From positions 62,001 through 126,000 of the forward strand of contig DATGZX010000114.1 in the NCBI GenBank assembly GCA_035296965.1: 64,000 nucleotides of DNA. The letters run 5' to 3'. The translations under genes and the position numbers were made by a program. The stretch comes from DATGZX01 sp035296965. Lineage in GTDB: Bacteria > Planctomycetota > Planctomycetia > Gemmatales > Gemmataceae. This document shows positions 43,916-51,856 of the stretch, in pieces (within the stretch, counting starts at the first letter, position 1; each line of letters opens with the position of its first letter). The notes under the pieces are model-generated. The model searched no databases and was not told where the DNA came from. It saw only the letters and a program-made list of their open reading frames with translations.

Positions 43916-44677
43916 CTAGCGAATTTGTCCCGAAAACAAGGAGCCAAGCTTTGAGGCGGCCGGACCGGCTGCCGCCATCGCCGGCTGCCGATCGTTCCGC
44001 GTGTCCGATTCGATGACGCCGTCGCGCATGCGAACCACTCGTTTCGCCCAGGCCGCGATGTCATTCTCATGAGTTACCATGATAATCGTCTTGCCGGCGG
44101 CGTTAAGTTCCGTCAGCAGCAACATAATTTCTTCACTGGTCCGCGAATCAAGGTTGCCGGTCGGCTCATCCGCGAGGATTATGTGCGGATCGTTCACCAG
44201 GGAGCGGGCAATGGCGACGCGCTGCTGTTGTCCGCCTGACAGTTGCATGGGCCGATGGTCGAGACGATCTCCAAGCCCCACCAGGCTCGCGAGTTGGACG
44301 CAGCGTTCACGCGTGGCCGCCGTGAGCCGGCTGCCTTGGTAAAGCAGCGGAATCTCGATGTTTTCGACCACGGTGTACTGAGGCAACAGGTTATAGGACT
44401 GAAAAATGAACCCCAGGTAGCGGCTGCGCGCCTCGGAAAGCTGGTCGTCATCGAGCTGGGCAACGTCTTCCTCTCCGAGCAGGTATTGCCCGCTACTCGG
44501 CCGGTCTAAACAGCCCAGGAGGTTCAGTAGCGTGGATTTCCCCGAGCCGGAAGGGCCCATCAGCGCCACAAAATCCCCTTCATCGAACGTGAGCGATACG
44601 CCCTGCAGGGCGCGCACAGTTACCGACTCCAGATAGTAGTTCTTGACCATGTCGACCACTTGCGCGATGGCAGGCAT
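43916..44677 (-). CDS. ABC transporter ATPase, LolD/MacB family
   Basis: The 253-residue ATPase has Walker A GPSGSGKSTLLNLLGC, signature LSGGQQQRVAIARSL, Walker B IILADEPTGNLDSRT and the H-loop VTHENDIAAWAKR. These are all typical of the LolD/MacB/FtsE group, which works with FtsX-type permeases by mechanotransmission. I place the start at the ATG at 44677 (MPAIAQVVDMVKNYYL), which fits family length and has GAAGGGG upstream; the frame is open to 44734. A C-terminal tail of about 25 residues (RQPAMAAAGPAASKLGS) is extra. It lies between the MacA-like gene and the permease in one operon. Confidence 0.94.
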   Translation of the reverse strand: MPAIAQVVDMVKNYYLESVTVRALQGVSLTFDEGDFVALMGPSGSGKSTLLNLLGCLDRPSSGQYLLGEEDVAQLDDDQLSEARSRYLGFIFQSYNLLPQYTVVENIEIPLLYQGSRLTAATRERCVQLASLVGLGDRLDHRPMQLSGGQQQRVAIARSLVNDPHIILADEPTGNLDSRTSEEIMLLLTELNAAGKTIIMVTHENDIAAWAKRVVRMRDGVIESDTRNDRQPAMAAAGPAASKLGSLFSGQIR

Positions 44678-44740
44678 TCCGAAAACCCCTTCACTCTCCG
44701 AGCATGGCGGAGATCGGCGCAGAACGCCGGACAAGAACTT

Positions 44741-46768
44741 TCACTCTGGGACGGCGATGCCCCGGTCCTTGAGGGTTTGCTTGAACTTATCGCGGTACGT
44801 CTCAGGAACTTGCTCCAGCATCTCTTTGCGCTGGTCCGGCGTGGCCTTGCGGAATCGCTCAATACCTTCCTGCATTTTTTGCCGCTCCTCCGGATTTCTC
44901 TGCTGGCCGCCCGCTCGTCCATTCTTGGAATCGGCACCGCCTGCCTTCCCATCCTTGGCCTTGCCACCGGGGCGCTTGCCGGACCCGTTATCGGCGGGCA
45001 AATTCGCGCCATTCCATGAGGGGCCCGCGCTGTCCGCTTCCCCATCGGTTGGCGTATGGGTCTTTATCTTCTCGCCCACCAGCCCCTTGGGGTTGAGAAT
45101 GACCTGTTCCCCCTCCCTGAGCCCGGACTGAATCTCCGCCATTTTCTCATTGGTGAGGCCTACGGTGATTTCGCGCTCCTCCGGACCATCCGCCGTCATG
45201 ACAAAACAATGGCGGTGTCTGCCCGAATCCACTTTCCCTAAAATTGACTCGACAGGAATTAGCAAGGACGCCTCCTTGGAGGCGTCTACCAGAATCGTAA
45301 CTTCCGCGCTCATGCCGGGCTTCATACCGTCAACCAGTTCGTCGATGGCGACCATCGTCTGGTAGACCTTCACATCCGCTGAAAAGAAGTCCTGCTGTGA
45401 AGCCACTGTCGCCACCGACTTGACATGTCCTGTTAATATCCGGTCGGGATAGGAATCAAGACGCACGTGCGCCGGCATACCAGTATAAAGGAGCTTTCCG
45501 TAAGCGTCGTGCTCCTCGCCGCGAAGGTGTGATACCAGGGCTTCGTGTACTTTGGTGTTCACGAGCATTTTCGACAAGTCAGGGATGCGCATGAGCTTCT
45601 GGCCCTCGCGGACAGGCTCGCCCTGGGCCACAATCGACTGCTGAGAGCCACTTCCATAGCGACTCTGCTCGGAAATGTAATAGACGACCAGGCCATCCTG
45701 CGGAGCACGGAGAATGCATTTTCTGACTTCCTCTTCGTACTCGTGGTATCGATCCCTCTCCTGCTCAAAAACAGACTGCTTGGCCTTCGCGTCGGTTTCC
45801 GCCTGGTTATACTTCGCGCGGGCCTGGGTCTCTGCCCGCAGGAGTGCCCGCTTTGCCTCCTCGACCTTGTTAGTCAAGTCGGTAATGGTTCGCTTTGCCA
45901 TGCCGTAGCTCTGGTGATCGAGTACTCGAATCGCTTCAATGGCTTTTTTCAGGGCCAGCTCATAACTCTCGAACTTGGATTGGTCAGCCTGCGCCTGGCT
46001 TTGCGTCTGGTAACCCTTCTGCAGCATGCGTTTCGACCATGCGGCCCGGTCTCGGGCTTGTTCCACGTCCGACTCAGCATTTTTCTGCTGCCCCTCCAGA
46101 TCCTTCTTGGTCTGAATGTATTCGCCTTCCCTGTATTTCATGAGGTCTATCTGTGCTAGCTGTAGGTTTACCTTCGCTGTCTCGATGTCCGTGCCGTTCT
46201 GGCTTTCGACTATGGTCAAGTTATCCCGGGCTTGTTTAGCGTCAGATTCTGCCTTATCGAGCACAATTTTTTCACTCTTTACCTGCTCGACCAAACCGGA
46301 GTCGTCTAGCTCTGCGACAAGATCGCCCTTCTTGACGCGCGTGCCGTCGTCAACCACCATCTTAATCGTCGTGGCCACGGTGCTATTCTTTGTTCCCGCC
46401 TTGACCCGGCAAACGATATCGGCGTTGTCCGCCGACTCCAGGGCGCCACGTTCGACGATCGTGAGGAGGAGTTTATCCTTCTTGACGGGATAGAGCACGA
46501 GGTCTGTGCGCGCCACGTGATGTCCGGAAAAGTAGTACCAGGTGCCTCCGCCGCTGGTAACAACCAGGACGAGAACGATTCCTAGAACCAGCGCCTTGAT
46601 GCTCGTGCTCCAGCGCCGCGCCCGCGGGAGCCGGCTGGAATGCTTCGATGTGGCCTCGTTCGACGCGTGCTCCTTGACGTTGCCGGGGGACTTGCCGTTC
46701 GTTGTGTTCGCGGCAGATTCCGCATATCCTGATTCGATCTGTGTTGCCGCATTGGGTTGCACAGTCAT
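44741..46768 (-). CDS. MacA/HlyD-type membrane fusion protein
   Basis: The 675-residue protein has a cytoplasmic Asn/Ser-rich start and one membrane helix (IKALVLGIVLVLVVTSGGGTWYYF). Next come a lipoyl half-site (ALESADNADIVCRVKAG...VDDGTRVKKGDLVAELDDSG) and a long coiled coil (about 170-330) rich in Gln/Lys/Glu. The second lipoyl half and beta-barrel contain MLVNTKVHEALVSHL and GMSAEVTILVDASKEASLLIPVESI. After the usual end (GLREGEQVILNPKGLVGEKI) about 115 further residues follow, Gly/Lys/Asp-rich then helical (RNPEERQKMQEGIERFRKATPDQRKEM). That tail is not usual in MacA. GAGGAG precedes the ATG at 46768. It heads the export operon; no TolC-like gene is nearby. Confidence 0.9.
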   Translation of the reverse strand: MTVQPNAATQIESGYAESAANTTNGKSPGNVKEHASNEATSKHSSRLPRARRWSTSIKALVLGIVLVLVVTSGGGTWYYFSGHHVARTDLVLYPVKKDKLLLTIVERGALESADNADIVCRVKAGTKNSTVATTIKMVVDDGTRVKKGDLVAELDDSGLVEQVKSEKIVLDKAESDAKQARDNLTIVESQNGTDIETAKVNLQLAQIDLMKYREGEYIQTKKDLEGQQKNAESDVEQARDRAAWSKRMLQKGYQTQSQAQADQSKFESYELALKKAIEAIRVLDHQSYGMAKRTITDLTNKVEEAKRALLRAETQARAKYNQAETDAKAKQSVFEQERDRYHEYEEEVRKCILRAPQDGLVVYYISEQSRYGSGSQQSIVAQGEPVREGQKLMRIPDLSKMLVNTKVHEALVSHLRGEEHDAYGKLLYTGMPAHVRLDSYPDRILTGHVKSVATVASQQDFFSADVKVYQTMVAIDELVDGMKPGMSAEVTILVDASKEASLLIPVESILGKVDSGRHRHCFVMTADGPEEREITVGLTNEKMAEIQSGLREGEQVILNPKGLVGEKIKTHTPTDGEADSAGPSWNGANLPADNGSGKRPGGKAKDGKAGGADSKNGRAGGQQRNPEERQKMQEGIERFRKATPDQRKEMLEQVPETYRDKFKQTLKDRGIAVPE

Positions 46769-47339
46769 CGGTCCACACTCCTCGGATTTCAGACCCTCGT
46801 TAGATCCAGGCAAGAATGCCGGTGTGAATTATCGCCCAATACCCTTCGCTGTCGATCGGTTCCCCGCTTGCCAAACTCGGGGCGGATCGGCGATGCTGAC
46901 GGCGTTTTGGGCTGGGCGCTCACCCCAAGGGTAGGATCGGGGCTAATAAGCGGACACTGGCCGGTATCGGTCGCAAGGTTAAGCCTATTAAATAAAAAGC
47001 CTTACAAGGTCGTAGCTTACAATTTTATCGACTTCAATGTGTCGCCGCAACAGCCTTGTCCGAATAAAGCAGTGGCGGATATTCCAGATTGAACGAGCAG
47101 CGGTTCCAATGCCTCCGTTTTTACCAGGACAATGATTGGAAAATGATGAGAACGGACGGCCTGCAGGAAGCCGATGCCTGCAAAGGCCCCTCTTGGACCT
47201 CCCTAGTCCCTTACCGCCTGCCGGCGCCGCTCACGGGCCTCACGGCCCAGGCCAAGTCATGCTACTATAACCACTGGGCATTAACGGAGTCGCGTTCCGA
47301 GCGCGGACCGCACGAAGGAATTGTGCAGTGGGGTGAAAC
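46769..47339. other. Divergent promoter region between the export operon and uvrC
   Basis: This 571-bp gap separates the macA-like gene (minus) from uvrC (plus). Short frames here (up to 130 codons) have no recognisable features. An A+T-rich patch around 46980-47035 (TTAAATAAAAAGC; CAATTTTATCG) is the likeliest promoter-bearing segment. The flanks TTAAGCC...GCCTTACAAGG form a weak inverted repeat. No RNA gene is recognised. Confidence 0.4.
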
Positions 47340-48713
47340 ATGTCCAGCGAAATCCCGCCTTCGGAGGCGGGATCGCTTTCTCCCAGCGAGAAGGCAAAGC
47401 AGTTTCCACCCACACCCGGCGTCTATCTCATGAAGGACGGCCAGGGGCGCGTCCTTTACGTCGGCAAGGCCAAGAACCTGCGCAACCGCAGTTCGCATTA
47501 TTTCAGCAAGCCGGCCGCCGAAGATCCGCGGACGGCAGACTTGGTGAAGCTCATTGCAGACATCGACTTCATCGCCGCCGATACCGAGGTCGATGCCCTG
47601 CTCCTGGAAGCCCGCCTCGTCAAGGATATCCAACCGCGCTTCAACATCGATCTGAAAGACGACAAATCGTTCCCCTATTTGCAAATACGCATTCGCGAAG
47701 ATTTCCCACGAGTCGAATTTACGCGTACCCCGCGGCGCCGCGGCGTCAAGCTTTACGGCCCATTTACCAGTGCCAAGGGATTGCGGGCAGCCTTGCAGGT
47801 GCTGCAGCGCATCTTCAAGTTTCGGACCTGCTCCCTGGACATCGACGCCGAAGACTCGCGCTGGCGGTGGTTTCGGCCCTGCATCCTGCACAGCATCAAT
47901 CAGTGCACGGCTCCTTGCAATTTCCGGGTTTCCAAGGAAGAGTATCGCCGGCAGATCCGTGCTCTCCGCCTAGTGTTGGAAGGAAAGAAGCACAAGCTTC
48001 TCAGGGAACTCGAACGCGAAATGCAGGAGGCCAGTGCCGCCCTGCAATTCGAACGAGCCGCCCGGCTACGTGACGAGATAAGTGCCCTGAAGAAACTGGA
48101 GCTGCGCGGCGATGTGGACAGGAACGTGCAACCCGAAGTGTTCCAGATCGAGCCGAGAAAGGGCATGGTGGGCTTGCGCAAAACTCTAGGTCTATCGGCG
48201 ACTCCGCGCACCATCGAGGGCATGGACATCGCCCACTTGGGCGGGAACGAAACCGTCGCGTCGCTGGTCACGTTTATCGATGGCTTGCCGTTCAAGTCGG
48301 GCTACAGGCGCTACCGCATCAAGTCGGTCGAGGGAGTTGACGATTTCGCCTCCATTCGCGAGGTTGTGACGCGGCGCTACCGCCGAAAATCTGGTGACGA
48401 GCAGGTCTTCCCGGACATTCTGCTGATTGACGGCGGTAAGGGTCAGCTGCACGCTGCCCTGGAGGCATTCGCCCTCCTGCAGATCGAGCCGCCCTGCTTG
48501 CTCTCGCTGGCAAAACGCGAAGAGGAAGTCTACCGGCCTGGAGCACAGGAACCGTTGCGTCTGAGCCGGCACGCGGCTGCCTTGCGGCTGCTCCAGTATG
48601 TGCGCGATGAAGCGCACCGTTTTGCTCAGCACTACCATCACATTCTGCGAAGGAAAAAACTAAGCACAGAAGTCGCCGAGGGCGCTGACAGGAATAATGA
48701 AGAACCGCAGTAG
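47340..48713 (+). CDS. uvrC: Excinuclease ABC subunit C, short form lacking helix-hairpin-helix domain
   Basis: The 457-residue protein has the GIY-YIG nuclease (PGVYLMKDGQGRVLYVGKAK, residues 28-47). The UvrB-interacting UVR helix pair follows (LERELQEASAALQFERAARLRDEI-type, about 220-250). The RNase H-like second nuclease comes next, with Asp in GMDIAHLGGNE, Asp in ILLIDGGKGQLHAAL and the His in RDEAHRFAQHY. It cuts DNA on both sides of lesions held by UvrAB. It stops about 150 residues short of a typical UvrC. The C-terminal tandem helix-hairpin-helix DNA-binding module is missing, and only 64 bp separate the stop from the surE start, so the domain is absent rather than frameshifted away. 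Confidence 0.92.
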   Translation: MSSEIPPSEAGSLSPSEKAKQFPPTPGVYLMKDGQGRVLYVGKAKNLRNRSSHYFSKPAAEDPRTADLVKLIADIDFIAADTEVDALLLEARLVKDIQPRFNIDLKDDKSFPYLQIRIREDFPRVEFTRTPRRRGVKLYGPFTSAKGLRAALQVLQRIFKFRTCSLDIDAEDSRWRWFRPCILHSINQCTAPCNFRVSKEEYRRQIRALRLVLEGKKHKLLRELEREMQEASAALQFERAARLRDEISALKKLELRGDVDRNVQPEVFQIEPRKGMVGLRKTLGLSATPRTIEGMDIAHLGGNETVASLVTFIDGLPFKSGYRRYRIKSVEGVDDFASIREVVTRRYRRKSGDEQVFPDILLIDGGKGQLHAALEAFALLQIEPPCLLSLAKREEEVYRPGAQEPLRLSRHAAALRLLQYVRDEAHRFAQHYHHILRRKKLSTEVAEGADRNNEEPQ

Positions 48714-48777
48714 CGACACACATCGAAGTCCCCTGACATTACTTCTGAGCCCGATGGCATGAATGGAGGAGAACATT

Positions 48778-49542
48778 TTGCGGATCTTACTAACCAATGA
48801 TGACGGTGTGTATGCGCCAGGGCTGAGGGCGCTGCGGGCCGAGTTGCGCAAGCTCGGAGAAGTCATCGTGGTGGCGCCGGCGACGGAACAGAGTGCCGTC
48901 GGCCACTCCATTACCCTTCTCACTCCGCTGCTGGTCCAGGAGGTGCTCGACGAACAGAATCAGCCGATGGGTTGGGCAGTAGAGGGACGGCCCGCCGACT
49001 GCGTCAAGCTCGCCCTTATGGAACTGCTTCCCGAACCGCCGGACGTGGTTGTGAGCGGGCTGAACGCGGGTTCCAATGCAGGTATTAATGTACTCTATTC
49101 GGGAACCGTCGCGGCTGCCATTGAAGGCGCATTTTTTCAACGGACGAGCATCGCAGTCTCCCTGGAGTACACCAAGCCAAAGCTTGATTTCCCGCGTGCC
49201 GCCGGCATCGCCCGCCGCGTTATCGAACAAATCCTGGCCAAGAAGCCGGCTGCCGGCACCCTTTTCAATGTGAACATTCCCAGCCTGGATAAGGGGCCAA
49301 TCCGCGGCATCCGGTGCGTGCCGCAAAACGTGGCGCCCTACGTGGAGGAGTTCGATCGACGCGTCGATCCGCGCGGCCGGGTGTACTTCTGGACGAAACC
49401 GGGCCTCAGTTGCCCCGATCCCCATCCCGACACGGACGTGGTCGCCCTTGCGGAAAGCTACATCACGGTGACCCCGCTACAATTCAACCTGACGCACAAG
49501 GCGCTGCTGGATCCAATGCGCGAGTGGGAATGGGAATGGTGA
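48778..49542 (+). CDS. surE: 5'-nucleotidase SurE
   Basis: The 254-residue protein begins MRILLTNDDGVYAPGLRAL, where the Asp pair binds the metal. It continues with SGLNAGSNAGINVLYSGTVAAA, the second active-site loop of SurE, a nucleoside-monophosphate phosphatase. I chose the TTG at 48778 because GGAGGAG sits directly upstream. The ATG at 48763 would incorporate this ribosome site into the coding region and add MEENI. It follows uvrC by 64 bp and may be cotranscribed with it. The C-terminal tail is unusually tryptophan- and glutamate-rich (REWEWEW). Confidence 0.93.
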   Translation: MRILLTNDDGVYAPGLRALRAELRKLGEVIVVAPATEQSAVGHSITLLTPLLVQEVLDEQNQPMGWAVEGRPADCVKLALMELLPEPPDVVVSGLNAGSNAGINVLYSGTVAAAIEGAFFQRTSIAVSLEYTKPKLDFPRAAGIARRVIEQILAKKPAAGTLFNVNIPSLDKGPIRGIRCVPQNVAPYVEEFDRRVDPRGRVYFWTKPGLSCPDPHPDTDVVALAESYITVTPLQFNLTHKALLDPMREWEWEW

Positions 49543-49748
49543 AAGCCCGACCTGATTCTTCAGATGGTCTGGGGCCATCCTCGGGATGGGCGTCCGCCCG
49601 AGGTCTGCCCTCGCGGCAATTTTGGAAAAGCAAAGTAGAGGCAGCTCGGCGCCCGTTCCTTCGACCTTTTCCCTTGCACGCTTGAAGTAACGAGCCCATG
49701 ATGGGCCTAATGGCAAGGTGGCAACTGCATTCCACGCGATAACTCTCC

Positions 49749-50249
49749 ATGTGTAATCCTAGGGCGAGTTGGTGTGTTTCTGTCCTCAGTGGCTTATTGG
49801 CAGCCAATTGTTGCCGCGCGGAGCATTTCGCCATCGATTTGGAAGTCAAGTCGTCCAAGGAAACCAAGATCGCCCATGCCGAGGTGGCCGACCTTGCTGC
49901 GAAGCCTAAGCCGCGGCTCGTTCTTGCCGGCGAGGTTGGCAAGCCGGTCCGAGTGCACTGGACGATCATGAGCACCGCCAAGACCGGCGAAACTAAGAAC
50001 GTCACCGTCCATTTTTTCGCCGTCCGCCAAGCCCAAGTCGGTCAGGCTGCTATTCCGAAATTGGACAAGGACGTTGCAGCGGAAAGCGCGCTGGTCATGG
50101 ACTTTCAGCCAAAAGATAAGGCCAGGGGTGAGATAGAGTTCCAGATCGACAAGCCGGGCGCTTATCTGGTGAGGCTGGAGACGATGGGGGCCGCCAACGA
50201 GACCGACAACCACGAGCATTTCGCGGCGCTGGACCTCCTAATTAAATAG
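49749..50249 (+). CDS. Secreted protein of unknown function, first of a paralogous pair
   Basis: The 166-residue product has a likely signal peptide (CVSVLSGLLAANCCRA) and then starts EHFAIDLEVKSSKETK. The mature part looks like a single beta-sandwich (VRVHWTIMSTAKTGETKNVTVHFFAVRQ; GEIEFQIDKPGAYLVRLET). It ends with NHEHFAALDLLIK. The downstream gene at 50291 encodes a protein with the same plan and the same closing (D/N)HEHF(A/S)A(L/I)DL motif, so the pair arose by tandem duplication. The His-Glu-His cluster suggests metal binding, but this is inference. No function is known to me. No ribosome site is obvious before the ATG. Confidence 0.7.
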   Translation: MCNPRASWCVSVLSGLLAANCCRAEHFAIDLEVKSSKETKIAHAEVADLAAKPKPRLVLAGEVGKPVRVHWTIMSTAKTGETKNVTVHFFAVRQAQVGQAAIPKLDKDVAAESALVMDFQPKDKARGEIEFQIDKPGAYLVRLETMGAANETDNHEHFAALDLLIK

Positions 50250-50290
50250 CCTGGCACGACTCCTTCTGGGAACACTTAGAAAGGTTCTGA

Positions 50291-50794
50291 ATGAAATTCA
50301 GCATCGGCTTGCTAGGACTGCTTTTGATCGGCGGCTGGACTGCGGCCCGCGGAGAGCATGCCCGCATCGACCTGCGCGTGATGCAGTATGACCCTGGGAC
50401 CGGACAGTTGAAATCGCAGGCCACCGCGTCTGCCGACGCGGAACCGCCGGTCGGCGGCGTCAACGCCCGGCCGCTGCTCAAGGTCAAGGCCAACGATCCG
50501 CTAATTCTGCAGTTCATCTACACGAACACCTACCCGCACGGGAACGTCAAAGGAGCAGGGGTGAGCTATTTTGTAGTTCGCGAAGACAAGATCAAACAGA
50601 AACAGCTGCCCGGCCTGACAAAGGACGTGGTTACTCGCGGCCGCTTTGACCTCAATTTCAAGCCGCATTGTCGAGTGGGAGCGCGCGTTCAATTCACTAT
50701 CCCAACTCCAGGCATCTACCTCCTCCGCGTTCAAAGCGAAAACACGAACAGCGACCACGAGCACTTTTCAGCAATCGACCTTCAAGTCGAGTGA
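50291..50794 (+). CDS. Secreted protein of unknown function, second of a paralogous pair
   Basis: The 167-residue product has a clear signal peptide (MKFSIGLLGLLLIGGWTAARG). The mature chain, EHARIDLRVMQYDPGTGQLK onwards, is probably beta-rich. NVKGAGVSYFVVREDKIKQK parallels NVTVHFFAVRQAQVGQ in the upstream paralogue. GIYLLRVQSENTNSDHEHFS then AIDLQVE parallels GAYLVRLETMGAANETDNHE then HFAALDLLIK. A central Pro/Asn-rich stretch (ANDPLILQFIYTNTYPHGN) differs most. AGAAAGG precedes the ATG by 7 bases. It lies 41 bp after the first copy, so they are probably cotranscribed and may act together at the cell surface or in the periplasm. Confidence 0.72.
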   Translation: MKFSIGLLGLLLIGGWTAARGEHARIDLRVMQYDPGTGQLKSQATASADAEPPVGGVNARPLLKVKANDPLILQFIYTNTYPHGNVKGAGVSYFVVREDKIKQKQLPGLTKDVVTRGRFDLNFKPHCRVGARVQFTIPTPGIYLLRVQSENTNSDHEHFSAIDLQVE

Positions 50795-50957
50795 TGGCGG
50801 CTCAGTGGGTACAATCGCAGCCTAGCATGTCTTCTCCCACTGCAGCAGTTCAGGGCCGCAGACGTTTCTTGTCTCGCTCTTCGTTGAGCCTATTGACGGC
50901 TTCATATAGTTAGCATGAACGGTCACCTCTCTCAACAAACTCATTCAAGGAGATTTC

Positions 50958-51692
50958 ATGGTTCGGTCTCTTGGGCAGTGCAAGGAATTGCTCGCTCTGG
51001 TAATCACTTCCGTCTGCTTCCTCTCGGTCGCCCTGGCCGACAATCAAGAAACACTGGAAAACAAGGTACAAAAAGTGGTCAGCCTGCCCAAGGCGATCGA
51101 AGCGAGCACGCCGCTTAAGGACGCCCTTGATGTTCTCGCCGAGCGGTGGAATCTCAACATTCAGGTGGAGAGTAAGCTGTTCCGCAAAAAGGGAATGGCT
51201 AATGTCGAAGGTCAGCCTGTGAGCGTTCCACGATTGAGGGACGTTCGCCTGGCGACACTACTCGACCTTGTCGCGAGCCAGGTGGATGGCAGCTGCATGA
51301 TTTGGAAGGAGCGGCTCGTGATCGTACCGCGTTCTCACGCCAGGGGCGCGAAGGGTGCCGGCTACCAACCGATGCCCTTTGCCACCACGAAGGAAAACGC
51401 AGAGCTGCGGTCCAAGCTGGATAAGCAAATTTCCCTTCCGAAAGAAAGCGATCCCCGGCCCGAGTTTGGGGATGCTCTCCACGCATTGGCCGAGCAATAT
51501 GAGCTGAACATCGTCATTGACGAGAGAGCTTTCAAAGCGGCCCGGGGCAAGGAAGTTGCTAAGCGCCGAGTGGAATTGTCCGGGCTCCCGCCCATGCCGC
51601 TTGGGAAATTGTTGGAGAAGGTGTGCGCTCAAGCAAAGAGTTCTTACCGGTTGACCGAGAACATCATCTGGATCGTCCCGCAAAAATCCTGA
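50958..51692 (+). CDS. Exported protein with two STN/secretin-like repeats
   Basis: The 244-residue product has a signal peptide (LLALVITSVCFLSVALA) and two copies of the same module of about 100 residues. Module one runs VVSLPKAIEASTPLKDALDV then LAERWNLNIQVESKLFR and ends SCMIWKERLVIVP. Module two runs QISLPKESDPRPEFGDALHA then LAEQYELNIVIDERAFK and ends SYRLTENIIWIVP. The pattern (helix with DAL..LA, strand NIxVD, then a short strand pair ending IVP) is like the STN/secretin N-terminal domain that dimerises in the periplasm, but no secretin barrel follows. AAGGAG lies 6 bases before the ATG. It has no obvious partner next to it. Confidence 0.75.
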   Translation: MVRSLGQCKELLALVITSVCFLSVALADNQETLENKVQKVVSLPKAIEASTPLKDALDVLAERWNLNIQVESKLFRKKGMANVEGQPVSVPRLRDVRLATLLDLVASQVDGSCMIWKERLVIVPRSHARGAKGAGYQPMPFATTKENAELRSKLDKQISLPKESDPRPEFGDALHALAEQYELNIVIDERAFKAARGKEVAKRRVELSGLPPMPLGKLLEKVCAQAKSSYRLTENIIWIVPQKS

Positions 51693-51856
51693 AAGGGAAA
51701 CTTGGACTGCGTGGGCGAATTCTTCAAGCTGCCGTACGAATCAGCCGTGATTCCCTGAAAGCACAAGAACGCAAGCGCCGTTGCAGGGCACTGGCTCACT
51801 TCCTCCTTGCGCGCGGATAGAATGGAGTTTTGAATTGTGGCAAGGGAGCAATGGGC

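Noticed and set aside
48650..48777. Frameshift that would restore the missing end of UvrC
   Set aside because: The region before the surE start is too short to encode a helix-hairpin-helix module in any frame.
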